DNA of 46,978 nucleotides from Bacillota bacterium (GTDB taxonomy: Bacteria > Bacillota > Clostridia > Oscillospirales > Acutalibacteraceae). The position numbers and the translations under genes are program-made. The stretch is taken from positions 1-46,978 of the forward strand of contig JAEZGM010000045.1 of the NCBI GenBank assembly GCA_023416955.1, in the 5' to 3' direction. The first letter of the stretch is position 1, and every line of letters starts with the position of its first letter. The notes under the pieces are model-generated. The model ran no database searches. It saw only the letters and a program-made list of their open reading frames with translations, and was not told the origin of the DNA. Below are positions 7,020 through 15,994 of the stretch, piece by piece.

Positions 7020-7442
7020 ATGCTTGTGGGGAGAATTTGTCTGAACGAAAGGTTGCGCGAACTTCGTGTAAAAAGCGGTTATACACAATACCAAATAGCT
7101 AAAATATTAAACATTGACCGTTCGACATATTCCTACTATGAGATTGGGAAGACCACGCCGGATATTACTGTTCTGATAAAGCTTTCCAAAATATTCAATA
7201 TCCAGATCAATGAGCTGCTTGCCGATGAAAATCTTCCCGATAGCGTAGCAGACAGCGGAACATCGTCAAGCTTTCTTCAAAGCAGGAAAAATTCCAGCCA
7301 CATTTATGAGCTTTCCACCCGGGAAAAAGAGCTTGTTGGCTTATTTCGAGTCTGTACACCTGAAGATCAGGATTCCATTTTGCAAAAAACGAAAGACTGT
7401 GTGCTGGACAAAGAGACCCACAGCAAACAAAATCAAGATTGA
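7020..7442 (+). CDS. XRE-family transcriptional regulator
   Basis: This 140-residue protein has an N-terminal helix-turn-helix (about residues 10-64) of the Cro/cI type: RLRELRVKSGYTQYQIAKIL followed by DRSTYSYYEIGKTTPD. The C-terminal half is not a recognised effector domain and ends in a hydrophilic tail. ATG 7020 follows GGGAGGG at short spacing; a TTG start slightly downstream cannot be excluded. It is probably a DNA-binding regulator, target unknown. It has its own terminator before the DUF4364 gene. Confidence 0.85.
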   Translation: MLVGRICLNERLRELRVKSGYTQYQIAKILNIDRSTYSYYEIGKTTPDITVLIKLSKIFNIQINELLADENLPDSVADSGTSSSFLQSRKNSSHIYELSTREKELVGLFRVCTPEDQDSILQKTKDCVLDKETHSKQNQD

Positions 7443-7486
7443 AACCTTGCTTCACATGTGATAGAATAACAGATGCTGAATGAATC

Positions 7487-7541
7487 AGTCAAAGCAGATT
7501 GGACTCCGCTCTTTCGGAGTTTATAGGCTTTGACTTTTTTA
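7487..7541 (+). terminator. Terminator of the XRE gene
   Basis: The outer stem AGTCAAAGC / GCTTTGACT encloses a second hairpin ACTCCG / CGGAGT, followed by TTTTTT. Confidence 0.85.
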
Positions 7542-7596
7542 TCATTGTTCAAAATCATACACGATGTGGTTTTTCATATACTTGGAGGTATTGCAA

Positions 7597-8187
7597 ATGG
7601 GTTTTGACGCGTTTACCGGAGGAGTTGAGCCGGGCGGACTAAGGAACAAAAACGATATTCGCATCCTGATTTGCTATTTGCTGACGAGCGTTGACGCGCC
7701 GCTTTCAAAAGAAGATATTTTAAATATTATACAGGATAACGGACTTGCCAACTATTTTGAGGTTACCGACGCTCTGTCTGAATTGATTGAGCATGGAAAT
7801 GTGACTACAAGCGGAGAACACCATGATATCTGCATGGCAAGCGATACCGCGAAGCTGATTGCGAAACAACTGGACACCGCGCTTCCCCACTCCGTGCGCG
7901 ACAAGGCCGTGGCTGCCGCCATAAATCTGCTGGCAAAGGCAAAACGGGAACGGGAAAACAAGGTTGAAATTCAAAAAGACGAACGCGGATATCGGGTTGT
8001 CTGCCATATTTCAGGCGGAGATATGGAGTTGATGGGTTTTTCCATGCATGTGCCGGATCAGTATCAGGCTCAAATGGTAAAAGACCAATTCCACAACTCG
8101 CCCGAATCGGTATACCGCATTCTGCTTGCACTTATGACCGGAAACCGTGATATTGCCGCTGAAATTTTAAATGAAAGCGCAAAATAG
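7597..8187 (+). CDS. DUF4364 family protein
   Basis: The 196-residue product matches the clostridial DUF4364 pattern: a winged-helix-like N-terminal part (NDIRILICYLLTSVDAPLSK, then YFEVTDALSELIEHG) and an alpha/beta C-terminal part (SMHVPDQYQAQMVKDQFHN). It is probably DNA-binding, but no target is known. ATG 7597 has a GGAGG at 7584-7588; an in-frame ATG at 7564 lacks a ribosome-binding site. It ends at a perfect palindromic terminator shared with the convergent bofA gene. Confidence 0.85.
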   Translation: MGFDAFTGGVEPGGLRNKNDIRILICYLLTSVDAPLSKEDILNIIQDNGLANYFEVTDALSELIEHGNVTTSGEHHDICMASDTAKLIAKQLDTALPHSVRDKAVAAAINLLAKAKRERENKVEIQKDERGYRVVCHISGGDMELMGFSMHVPDQYQAQMVKDQFHNSPESVYRILLALMTGNRDIAAEILNESAK

Positions 8188-8204
8188 CGGGATGCTTCTG
8201 CATC

Positions 8205-8246
8205 TCAATAAGAAAAGGACGGCAATTGCCGTCCTTTTCTTATTGA
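8205..8246. terminator. Bidirectional terminator between DUF4364 and bofA
   Basis: A perfect 42-bp palindrome (TCAATAAGAAAAGGACGGCA and its complement) has A/T-rich outer arms that give a T run in either direction. It overlaps the last few bases of the bofA coding region. Confidence 0.92.
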
Positions 8247-8503
8247 AACAGTAGATTCAGCAACAGCATTAACGTGACGCCCGGAATCCCCGCCGCGCCG
8301 GAAACACCAATCGTCAGCGGACTAAGCGGCAAGCTGACCCCGGTAAAAAAGCCGGTGAAGTTCACCACCGCGAGCGCAAAAAGCCCAATGACTACTCCCC
8401 CGGCCGCGCGCTGAAAAGGTTTGGGCGCTTTTACAATCACCTGAATCAGAACCAGAAGGCCAAACACCCCACAAACTGTAAGGATCACAAACAGAGTGGA
8501 CAA
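8240..8503 (-). CDS. bofA: Pro-sigmaK processing inhibitor BofA
   Basis: The 87-residue membrane protein has two hydrophobic segments (about 3-24 and 32-53) and the BofA C-terminal pattern with LPLSPLTIGVSGAAGIPGV. In Bacillus, BofA sits in the outer forespore membrane and holds back the SpoIVFB protease until the mother cell is ready to process pro-sigmaK. The preceding gene is a YaaL/DUF2508 protein, the same order as yaaL-bofA in B. subtilis. The start is a TTG at 8503 with GGGGG about 8 nt upstream. The gene implies a spore-forming organism or ancestor. Confidence 0.88.
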   Translation of the reverse strand: MSTLFVILTVCGVFGLLVLIQVIVKAPKPFQRAAGGVVIGLFALAVVNFTGFFTGVSLPLSPLTIGVSGAAGIPGVTLMLLLNLLFQ

Positions 8504-8522
8504 AATGACACCCCCGCATTTT

Positions 8523-8783
8523 TTACTTTTGAAAGGGGGGGCAGTTCACGCCTTGCTGACGCGCCGTTTTTAGGAGATAACGATAACGGGAATTCAGCTC
8601 TTCCCTCTGATAAATACACGCATCAATCAGATTTTCATCGCTCTCCATCTCAAACCAGCAGTCGTTGCACGCGATTAATCGTCCGACCTCCTTTATCTCT
8701 TCAAGCAGCCTTTCTTTTTTATCGTCGTTTTTCTGAACGGCTGCGCCATCCGTGCGCTGTATCAGCTTTAATACAGATTCCAT
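8523..8783 (-). CDS. yaaL: DUF2508 (YaaL-like) protein
   Basis: This is a small, charged, helical protein of 86 residues. The C-terminal half fits DUF2508: KERLLEEIKEVGRLI, then DENLIDACIYQREELNSRYR. Function is unknown; its place directly before bofA is the conserved feature. ATG 8783 with GGCGGAG 7 nt upstream is preferred over an upstream GTG at 8870 that has no ribosome-binding site. The bofA start follows after 19 bp, so the two are likely co-transcribed. Confidence 0.8.
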   Translation of the reverse strand: MESVLKLIQRTDGAAVQKNDDKKERLLEEIKEVGRLIACNDCWFEMESDENLIDACIYQREELNSRYRYLLKTARQQGVNCPPFQK

Positions 8784-8901
8784 ACCAACGCTCCGCCTTT
8801 CGATTAATTCTATGTTGGTATGATGGTCATTTATTCCAGTAAATATACCGTGATTTTCCGGAAACAGCACAGTTTTATAAAATTTTACAAATCAGTCAGA
8901 A

Positions 8902-11025
8902 CTAAGCCTGCTCTTCGCTTTCTGTATCATCGGGCAGGAAATCAATCCGGCCGCTTGCCACATCCGCAGCCGCCACCTTGATTGCGATGACCTGACCGAT
9001 GGTCAGCTTATTCCCGGTTCTGCGGTCAATCTGGGTAATCAGACCGTCAAACTGGTAGTCTGTACCCTCAAAAGAAATGATCGGCACAAAACCCTCGACA
9101 GAATTCGGTAGCTCCACAAAAATGCCGCGCTGCGTGACGCCGCTGATGACGCCGGTAAATGATTCGCCGATATGCTGCGTCATATATTCCGCCATATAGC
9201 AGTCTTCCGCGCTGCGCTCCGCCTGCATGGCACGAACTTCCGCTCCGGAGGACTGCGAAGCCGCCGCGTTCGCAAAATTGAGGTATCGGCGGTTCAGATC
9301 ATCCTTCTTTCCGTTTTGCAGCAAGGCGGAAAGAATGCGATGAATCGCGGTGTCAGGGTAACGGCGGATTGGCGAGGTAAAGTGGCAGTAATCGGCAAGC
9401 GCAAGGCCGAAATGCCCCAACGGATGCACATCGTACCGCGCTTTCGCCATCGTCCTCAAAATCTGATGAGAAATTACCTTTTGTGCGGCTGTTCCCTCCG
9501 CCTGATTCATGATATCCGCAAAATCGGCGGTGGAAATATCCCCTTTTTTCTTCAGGCTGCGGGTATTCAGCCCCAGCGCGTCCACAATTTCGATTAAAGT
9601 ATCCACCCGCTCCGGATTCGGCAATTCGTGTACGCGGTAAACAAACGGAATTTCCTTTTCCTTCGCGAGCTTTGCGGCCGCCTGATTTGCCGTAATCATC
9701 AGCTGCTCAATCATCTGCTCCGCTTCTCCGCTGCGGCGCGGCTCCACATTCACGCAAATCCCGTTTTCATTCAGAGTAAACCGGGATTCGGTGCTGTCAA
9801 GGTCGATCGTACCGTTATCAATAGAGTGCTGCTTTAAAATGTCGGCAAGTTCCCGCGCGGCATTCAGAGAGCGGATCACCGACGCGTATTTCTTTTTCAA
9901 CTCCGGGTCGGCGGTCTTTTGGAACAACTCGTTTACTTCGGAGTACACGCCGCGCACCTTGGAATTAATCACGCTTTTGTGAAACTCATAGGACAGAATA
10001 TTGCCCTGCTTGTCCAACTGCACAATCGCGGAAAAAGTCAGCTTGTCCTCCCCCGCGTTCAACGAGCAGACCCCGTTGGAAAGCTCCTGCGGCAGCATTG
10101 GAATTACCCTGTCGGCAAAATAAACGGAAGTACCGCGCTGAATCGCTTCCTCATCAATCGCGCTGCCTTCTTTGATATAATGGCTGACATCGGCGATATG
10201 GACGCCCAGCTTAAAGCCCGCCTTGGTTTTGCTGACGGAAATCGCGTCGTCAAGGTCTTTCGCGTCCGCACCGTCAATGGTGCAAATACTGGTTTCGCGC
10301 AGGTCAAGGCGGCCCTTTAGATCCTGCTCTGTAATACTCTGTGAGGAGATTTCACGCGCTTCGGCAAGAACCTCATCTGGAAATTTGGAACGAATGCCAT
10401 TCTGGTCGATGATCGCGTCAGCACAGATTCTCGCGCTTTCGGACTTGCCGTATATTTTCACGACCCGGCCCGAATACCCCGAAGTGTGGGGAACACGGCT
10501 GACTTCGACCTGTACCTTATCCCCATGCCTGGCTTTTCTGACCGATTTTTTGTCAACCGGAATATGGTAGCGGATCGCATCATCCGGAATCAGCTCATAC
10601 AGTCCGTTTTCGCGGTTCAGCGTACCGGTAATCAGCCGACTGCTTTTTTCGGATATCTCATCCACATCCGCGGCGGGGCCTTTTTCATCCTGCCGCAGGT
10701 TGCTCAGCTGAACCGTATCGCCCAAAAATGCACTTTTCAATCGGTCGGCATGAATAAAAACGTCGTTTCCGCCGCTTTCCGGCCGGGCGAATGCAAACCC
10801 CCTGCTGAGGGATACAATTTTTGCCCTGACCGTCTCTTTCTTCTTTTGAGGGCGGACGCGGTGGTCTTTCCCGACCAAAATGGCGCCCTCCTTCCTTAGT
10901 TGATTCAATGCCTGATAAAAGTTTTTATGATCTTTGATATTTAATTTTCTCATTAAACCCCGTGACGAAACCGTCTGGGGATATTGCTGCATATACTTTA
11001 AAATTCTGCTTTTTATTTCTTCCAA
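8902..11025 (-). CDS. rnr: Ribonuclease R
   Basis: This 707-residue 3'-5' exoribonuclease has the full RNase R layout: an N-terminal winged helix (about 1-60), cold-shock OB folds (about 65-220), the RNB catalytic domain with the metal-binding Asp cluster in DGADAKDLDDAIS (about 250-262), and a C-terminal S1 domain (about 620-695). It degrades structured RNA and acts in RNA quality control with tmRNA. The start is a TTG at 11025 with AGGAGG 7 nt upstream. It follows secG with a terminator between them, an arrangement common in Firmicutes (secG-rnr-smpB), but no smpB follows here. Confidence 0.95.
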   Translation of the reverse strand: MEEIKSRILKYMQQYPQTVSSRGLMRKLNIKDHKNFYQALNQLRKEGAILVGKDHRVRPQKKKETVRAKIVSLSRGFAFARPESGGNDVFIHADRLKSAFLGDTVQLSNLRQDEKGPAADVDEISEKSSRLITGTLNRENGLYELIPDDAIRYHIPVDKKSVRKARHGDKVQVEVSRVPHTSGYSGRVVKIYGKSESARICADAIIDQNGIRSKFPDEVLAEAREISSQSITEQDLKGRLDLRETSICTIDGADAKDLDDAISVSKTKAGFKLGVHIADVSHYIKEGSAIDEEAIQRGTSVYFADRVIPMLPQELSNGVCSLNAGEDKLTFSAIVQLDKQGNILSYEFHKSVINSKVRGVYSEVNELFQKTADPELKKKYASVIRSLNAARELADILKQHSIDNGTIDLDSTESRFTLNENGICVNVEPRRSGEAEQMIEQLMITANQAAAKLAKEKEIPFVYRVHELPNPERVDTLIEIVDALGLNTRSLKKKGDISTADFADIMNQAEGTAAQKVISHQILRTMAKARYDVHPLGHFGLALADYCHFTSPIRRYPDTAIHRILSALLQNGKKDDLNRRYLNFANAAASQSSGAEVRAMQAERSAEDCYMAEYMTQHIGESFTGVISGVTQRGIFVELPNSVEGFVPIISFEGTDYQFDGLITQIDRRTGNKLTIGQVIAIKVAAADVASGRIDFLPDDTESEEQA

Positions 11026-11071
11026 TGTGGTCCCTCCTGTGAGCCCGCTGTCTTATACTTGATTTATTGGA

Positions 11072-11104
11072 TAAAAAAAGCCCCGCCGAATCAGCGGGGC
11101 TTCT
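11072..11104 (-). terminator. Terminator between secG and rnr
   Basis: AGCCCCGC / GCGGGGCT hairpin followed on the minus strand by a run of seven T, 10 bp after the secG stop. Expression of rnr must come from read-through or its own promoter. Confidence 0.93.
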
Positions 11105-11113
11105 GTTTCATCA

Positions 11114-11368
11114 TTATTTCTTTGGCGCAAAGTACATATAAATGTTAATTACAATGACCAAAACAAAGAATCCGATTGCGGCGACCTTCGTCCATCTGGA
11201 AAGGAAAGCGTCGACGGAACGCGCCTTATTCTTCGATAAAAAAGTATCGGCACCGCCTGTAACCGCCCCGACGTTTTGCTGATGACCTTCCTGAAGAAGA
11301 ACAATCACTGTGATAGCAACCGAAAATACCAATAATAAAATTCCGAAAATAACTTCAACCGCTGACAT
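11114..11368 (-). CDS. secG: Preprotein translocase subunit SecG
   Basis: The 84-residue protein has two transmembrane segments (about 4-24 and 60-79) joined by the SecG loop with QEGHQQNVGAVTGGADTFL. SecG assists the SecYE channel during protein export. ATG 11368 has GGAGG 6 nt upstream; an upstream in-frame start at 11395 lacks one. A promoter lies 35 bp upstream (11404-11432) and a terminator follows. Confidence 0.93.
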   Translation of the reverse strand: MSAVEVIFGILLLVFSVAITVIVLLQEGHQQNVGAVTGGADTFLSKNKARSVDAFLSRWTKVAAIGFFVLVIVINIYMYFAPKK

Positions 11369-11403
11369 GGCGCACCTCCGAATAACATTAAACAACTTTC
11401 ATT

Positions 11404-11432
11404 ATATTACCACATACAGTACGCCTTTGCAA
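11404..11432 (-). promoter_or_regulatory. secG promoter
   Basis: TTGCAA (11432-11427), 17-bp spacer, TAATAT (11409-11404) on the minus strand, about 35 bp before the secG start. Confidence 0.7.
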
Positions 11433-11675
11433 GCATATTTTATGCGGTATGCGAAGTTTTATGCTGGCTTCCAATCAAAAATGATAAAATTTTCATCGTC
11501 TTTCTTTTGTCTGCCTTTTATTGAAATATTAGTATGATGCATATGCTTTATATTTTAGGGTAATCTATGTGTGGACTTATCAGAGCGCTCGCGTTTGCCG
11601 CTATGAGACGTCCCGCCGCTGTTCAGCTATTGGCTGTTCAGCGGCGTTTTTTGATTTAACGCCGCTGCGACGGAA
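11433..11675. other. Intergenic region between secG and the topoisomerase A gene
   Basis: No gene is evident. The right half holds the orphan plus-strand terminator (11612-11667). The left half is AT-rich and shows no clear promoter for it. Confidence 0.5.
11612..11667 (+). terminator. Orphan plus-strand terminator with alternative hairpin
   Basis: CGCCGCTG (11614-11621) pairs with CAGCGGCG (11639-11646), followed by TTTTTT, a good terminator for plus-strand RNA. The same middle arm can also pair with a second CGCCGCTG at 11660-11667. No plus-strand gene lies upstream; the neighbours are both on the minus strand. It may end an unannotated small RNA. Confidence 0.6.
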
Positions 11676-13907
11676 TCACAGCTTCATCTGCTCGCCGGCG
11701 GTATCCTCCGCTGCCGGCAGTGAACCTGTGGCGGGAATCCCTTTCCGGTAACGGTTGGGATTCTTCAGCATGTCTTCTTCAAATTTTTCCGCTTTCAGCA
11801 GGCGGGCTCCCTTCTTGAGCGTCATGACTGCAACACCCTGTGTGCCGCGTGTCGTCTTGCTCTGCACAGCGCCCGTATGAAACAGAAGCATGCGCCCCTG
11901 CGAAGAAGTAACCAGAAATTCACAGTCCTCTGCAATATAGGCGACAGCGGTAATCGGGGACTTGTCACTGTATGCGCCGATCAACTTACGGCGGTTGGTC
12001 TTTGTCGCATAGGAGGCCATGTCGACCTTTGCAACTTTGCCGTTTTCAAAGAAGAACAGCATATAGCCTTCATACTCTTTTGTGACAGCCATGTAAACCG
12101 TGGCTTCACCCTCGTCCATACCCAGCTTTGCCGGGATATAGTCACCAAACACGCTGGCTTTGGTATCGCCGAAATCCGAAGCCTTCGCTTTGTAAACCTG
12201 GCATTGATTGGTGAAAAACAAAAGCTCCGCGGCATTGGAATCCTCATAATGCTGCGTGATTTCGTCATCCTCTTTCAGCTTCTGCTCCCCGCTCATACGC
12301 AGGGAAAGCGGCGTAATTTTCTTGAAATAGCCCTCTTTTGTGAAGAAGAGGTTGACAGGGTAATCCGGGATTTCCTCCTGCTCGGAAAATTCTTCGATTT
12401 CGTCCGCGTAAATCAGCATTGTACGGCGCGATTGGCCGTATTTTTTTGCAATGTCGTTCAATTCGGAAATAATGATATTTTTGACCTTGGCTTTACTGTC
12501 CAGAATAGACTGCAGGTCGGCAATATCGCTTTCCAGCTGGCTGATTTCCTCGGTGCGCTTCAGTATATACTCACGGTTCAAGTGGCGCAGCTTAATTTCA
12601 GCTACATATTCCGCCTGGATCTCATCAATGCCAAAGCCAATCATCAGGTTCGGTACGACTTCGGCTTCTTCCTCTGTATTGCGCACAATGGCTACGGCCT
12701 TGTCGATGTCGAGCAGAATCACCTGCAAGCCTTTGAGCAGGTGCAGCTTTTCCTTTTTCTTGGCCATGTCGAAATAAGTACGGCGGCGCACACACTCGAT
12801 ACGGAACGCAGTCCACTCGTTCAGCAGCTCCACCACACCCATGACGCGGGGAGTGCCCGCAACAAGCACGTTAAAGTTACAGGAAAAGCTGTCCTCCAGC
12901 GTCGTCTGCTTAAACAGGCGCTGCATCAGCTTGTCCGGTTCCACGCCACGCTTCAGGTCAATGGTAACCTTCAATCCATCCAGGCCAGTTTCATCGCGAA
13001 TATCCGAAATCTCTTTGATTTTCCCCTGTTTTACAAGATCAACGACTTTTTCAACGATGACTTCAACGGTCGTGGTCGGGGGAATCTGCGTAATGTCAAT
13101 ACAGTTCGCCGCACTGTCATAGGTATACCGTGAGCGAATGCGGAAACTGCCGCGGCCCGTACGATAGATATCCTCCAGCGCCGCGCGGTCATAAATCAGC
13201 TGCCCGCCACCGGGAAAATCCGGCGCCTGCAGCGTGGAAGATACCTCGTGCTGCGGGTCGCGCATCAGGGCAACCGCGGTCTGGCAAACTTCGCTCAAAT
13301 TAAACGGACAGATAGAGCTTGCCATGCCGACAGCGATTCCCGTATTCGCGTTTACCAAAATCGAAGGAAATGCCGCCGGAAGCAGCTTCGGCTCCTTCAT
13401 GGTGCTGTCGTAGTTATCCGTAAAATCGACGGTATCCTTGTCGATATCACGGAACATCTCCTGACAGATATTATCAAGGCGCGCTTCCGTATAACGGGAA
13501 GCCGCCCACGCCATATCGCGGGAATAAAATTTACCGAAGTTTCCCTTGGAATCTACATACGGATGGAGCAGCGCTTCATAGCCGCGGCTCAGGCGCACCA
13601 TCGTGTCGTAAATCGCCGCATCGCCGTGCGGGTTCAGGCGCATGGTCTGACCGACAATATTGGCGCTTTTGGTACGCCCGGCCCCCAAAAGTCCCATTTT
13701 GTACATCGTATACAATAGTTTGCGATGCGACGGTTTAAAGCCGTCTATTTCAGGAATCGCACGCGATAAAATTACGCTCATGGCGTACGGCATATAGTTT
13801 TCTTCCAGTGTATCGGTGATACGCTGTTCAACAACCTCGCCCGCACCCGAAATAATTCCCTTTGCGTGCGGCTGAACCGCACCGCGCTCTGTTTTCTTCT
13901 TTGGCAT
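11676..13907 (-). CDS. Type IIA DNA topoisomerase subunit A (ParC/GyrA-like)
   Basis: The 743-residue protein has the breakage-reunion domain with catalytic Tyr at about 139 (AASRYTEARL), a coiled-coil around 400-470, and a degenerate beta-pinwheel C-terminal part. It partners the ATPase subunit encoded just upstream (13986-15965). Together they change DNA topology with ATP, probably as the cell's second type II enzyme (topoisomerase IV role). At the quinolone-determining site the usual Ser (GyrA Ser83) is Ala (HGDAAIYDT), while the Asp of position 87 is kept. ATG 13907 has GTGGGTGG upstream; an upstream TTG at 13931 is less likely. Confidence 0.9.
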   Translation of the reverse strand: MPKKKTERGAVQPHAKGIISGAGEVVEQRITDTLEENYMPYAMSVILSRAIPEIDGFKPSHRKLLYTMYKMGLLGAGRTKSANIVGQTMRLNPHGDAAIYDTMVRLSRGYEALLHPYVDSKGNFGKFYSRDMAWAASRYTEARLDNICQEMFRDIDKDTVDFTDNYDSTMKEPKLLPAAFPSILVNANTGIAVGMASSICPFNLSEVCQTAVALMRDPQHEVSSTLQAPDFPGGGQLIYDRAALEDIYRTGRGSFRIRSRYTYDSAANCIDITQIPPTTTVEVIVEKVVDLVKQGKIKEISDIRDETGLDGLKVTIDLKRGVEPDKLMQRLFKQTTLEDSFSCNFNVLVAGTPRVMGVVELLNEWTAFRIECVRRRTYFDMAKKKEKLHLLKGLQVILLDIDKAVAIVRNTEEEAEVVPNLMIGFGIDEIQAEYVAEIKLRHLNREYILKRTEEISQLESDIADLQSILDSKAKVKNIIISELNDIAKKYGQSRRTMLIYADEIEEFSEQEEIPDYPVNLFFTKEGYFKKITPLSLRMSGEQKLKEDDEITQHYEDSNAAELLFFTNQCQVYKAKASDFGDTKASVFGDYIPAKLGMDEGEATVYMAVTKEYEGYMLFFFENGKVAKVDMASYATKTNRRKLIGAYSDKSPITAVAYIAEDCEFLVTSSQGRMLLFHTGAVQSKTTRGTQGVAVMTLKKGARLLKAEKFEEDMLKNPNRYRKGIPATGSLPAAEDTAGEQMKL

Positions 13908-13985
13908 TTCTATAAGCCACCCACAATTCAATCAAATCTATATATATTCAATACCGCATCCGCAGCAAAGCCGTTTTTCCGCTTA

Positions 13986-15965
13986 TCAGCTCACGTCCGC
14001 AGCGTCAATATAGCTGTATCCGTTTTCTGAAATAAAATCCTTGCGTCCGCTCAAATTGTCGCCGAGCAAGAGGTCAAACACTTCCCCCGTTCTCTGCGCG
14101 TCCGTCGGCAAAACCTTGATCAGGCGGCGCGTCGCGGGATTCATGGTCGTGAGATTCATCATATCCGGCTCATTTTCGCCCAGCCCTTTTGAACGCTGAA
14201 TCGAAAATTTCTGACCGGTAAGCTTTTTCACAAATTCATCTTTTTCCCGCTCCGTATAGGCGAAGTAGGTCTCGTCTTTCGTCTGCACCTCAAACAGTGG
14301 GGATTCCGCAATAAACACCTTTCCTTCGTCAATCAGCGCGGGAGTCAGACGATACAGCATCGTCAGCAACAGCGTGCGGATCTGGTAACCGTCCACGTCC
14401 GCATCGGTACAAAGAATAATTTTGTTCCACCGCAGCAGCGACAGGTCAAAGGAGGAAAGTTCCTTGTTTGCTTTTGATTTTACCTGAACGCCGCAGCCCA
14501 GCACCTTGATTAAATCCGTAATAATTTCACTTTTAAAAATTTTGTCGTAGTCCGCTTTCAGGCAGTTCAATATTTTACCGCGAATCGGCATGATCGCCTG
14601 AAAATTGGGGTCACGCGCCTGTTTGCACGCACCGAGCGCCGAGTCGCCTTCCACGATGAAAATTTCACGCTCGTTCACGTCTTTGGTGCGGCAGTCCACA
14701 AATTTCGCCACGCGGCTGGTGATGTCCATATTGGTCGTCAGTTTTTTCTTTAAATTCAAACGTGTTTTTTCCGCGTCTTCACGGCTGCGCTTATTAATAA
14801 GAACCTGTGCTGCGATTTTGTCGGCATCCATGGGATTCTCAATGAAATAAATTTCAAGCTGATGGCGCAGAAACTCCGTCATCGCTTCCTGGATACCTTT
14901 ATTGGTAATCGCTTTCTTTGTCTGATTTTCATAAGAAGTGCTGTTTGAAAACGAGGAAATGACCAGTATCAGGCAGTCCTCCACGTCCGGAAACGTAATT
15001 TTGCTTTCATTTTTCACATATTTTCCGGTCTGCTTTAAGTAAGCGTCAATCTGGTATACAAACGCGTTGCGCACCGCCTTTTCCGGCGCGCCCCCATGCT
15101 CAAGCCAGCTGGAGTTGTGGTAATACTCCGCCATTTTATTGCGGTTGGAAAAAGCCACCGCCACATTGATTTTGGTGTTATACTCGGGCTTGTCCTCACG
15201 GTCACGAACCTTTCGCTCCGTTTGCCAGAACTGAACCGGCGTAAGAGAGTCCTCCCCGGCCAGTTCCTTCGCGTGGTCAAGGATTCCCTTCTCATACACG
15301 AATACAGTTTCTTCAAACGCATTTCCGACCTGATTGCGGAATATAAAGCGGATTCCGTCATTTACAATGGCCTGCCGCTTCAAAATATCCAGATAATACT
15401 CCACGGGAATCGCAATATCGGTAAACACCTGCAAATCAGGCCGCCAGCGGAACTTTGAGCCGGTGTCCTTCCCCTTGTAGGGTTCCTTTTGCAGCCCGCC
15501 GACATTTTCTCCGTGCTCAAAATGCAGTGTATAGCGGAACCCGTCACGCCGGATTTCAGCGTCCATGTATTCTGCTGCATACTGCGTGGAGCAAAGGCCA
15601 AGCCCGTTTAAGCCGAGGGAGTACTCATAGCTTTCATCGGAACCGTTATTGTATTTTCCGCCCGCGTAAAGCTCACAAAACGCCAATTCCCAGTTGTAGC
15701 GCTGCTCTTTGGGATTAAAGTCTACCGGGCAGCCGCGCCCGTGGTCTTCCACTTCCACTGAATTGTCTTCAAAGCGCGTAATGACAATTTCTTTTCCGTA
15801 TCCCTGCCGCGCCTCATCAATTGCGTTTGATAAAATTTCAAAAATGGAGTGTTCGCACCCTTCCACGCCGTCGGAACCAAAGATAACCGCCGGGCGCCGA
15901 CGGACGCGTTCCGCACCTTTCAGCGACGAGATGCTTTCATTTCCATATACCGCTTTTTTTGTCAT
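13986..15965 (-). CDS. Type IIA DNA topoisomerase subunit B (ParE/GyrB-like)
   Basis: The 659-residue ATPase subunit shows the GHKL fold motifs (FEILSNAIDEA; VEDHGRGCPVD; the Gly-rich SLGLNGLG), then a transducer, and a TOPRIM domain with EGDSA and the metal-binding CTDADVDG. It ends with the conserved QRSKGLGE region. It works with the subunit A encoded 78 bp downstream. The pair diverges from textbook GyrAB, and no DNA-gyrase pair is in the window, so the topoisomerase IV assignment is inference. A LiaF-like gene lies 29 bp upstream on the same strand and is probably co-transcribed. Confidence 0.9.
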   Translation of the reverse strand: MTKKAVYGNESISSLKGAERVRRRPAVIFGSDGVEGCEHSIFEILSNAIDEARQGYGKEIVITRFEDNSVEVEDHGRGCPVDFNPKEQRYNWELAFCELYAGGKYNNGSDESYEYSLGLNGLGLCSTQYAAEYMDAEIRRDGFRYTLHFEHGENVGGLQKEPYKGKDTGSKFRWRPDLQVFTDIAIPVEYYLDILKRQAIVNDGIRFIFRNQVGNAFEETVFVYEKGILDHAKELAGEDSLTPVQFWQTERKVRDREDKPEYNTKINVAVAFSNRNKMAEYYHNSSWLEHGGAPEKAVRNAFVYQIDAYLKQTGKYVKNESKITFPDVEDCLILVISSFSNSTSYENQTKKAITNKGIQEAMTEFLRHQLEIYFIENPMDADKIAAQVLINKRSREDAEKTRLNLKKKLTTNMDITSRVAKFVDCRTKDVNEREIFIVEGDSALGACKQARDPNFQAIMPIRGKILNCLKADYDKIFKSEIITDLIKVLGCGVQVKSKANKELSSFDLSLLRWNKIILCTDADVDGYQIRTLLLTMLYRLTPALIDEGKVFIAESPLFEVQTKDETYFAYTEREKDEFVKKLTGQKFSIQRSKGLGENEPDMMNLTTMNPATRRLIKVLPTDAQRTGEVFDLLLGDNLSGRKDFISENGYSYIDAADVS

Positions 15966-15994
15966 GTTCTCTTATTCGCTCCTAAATAATGCTG

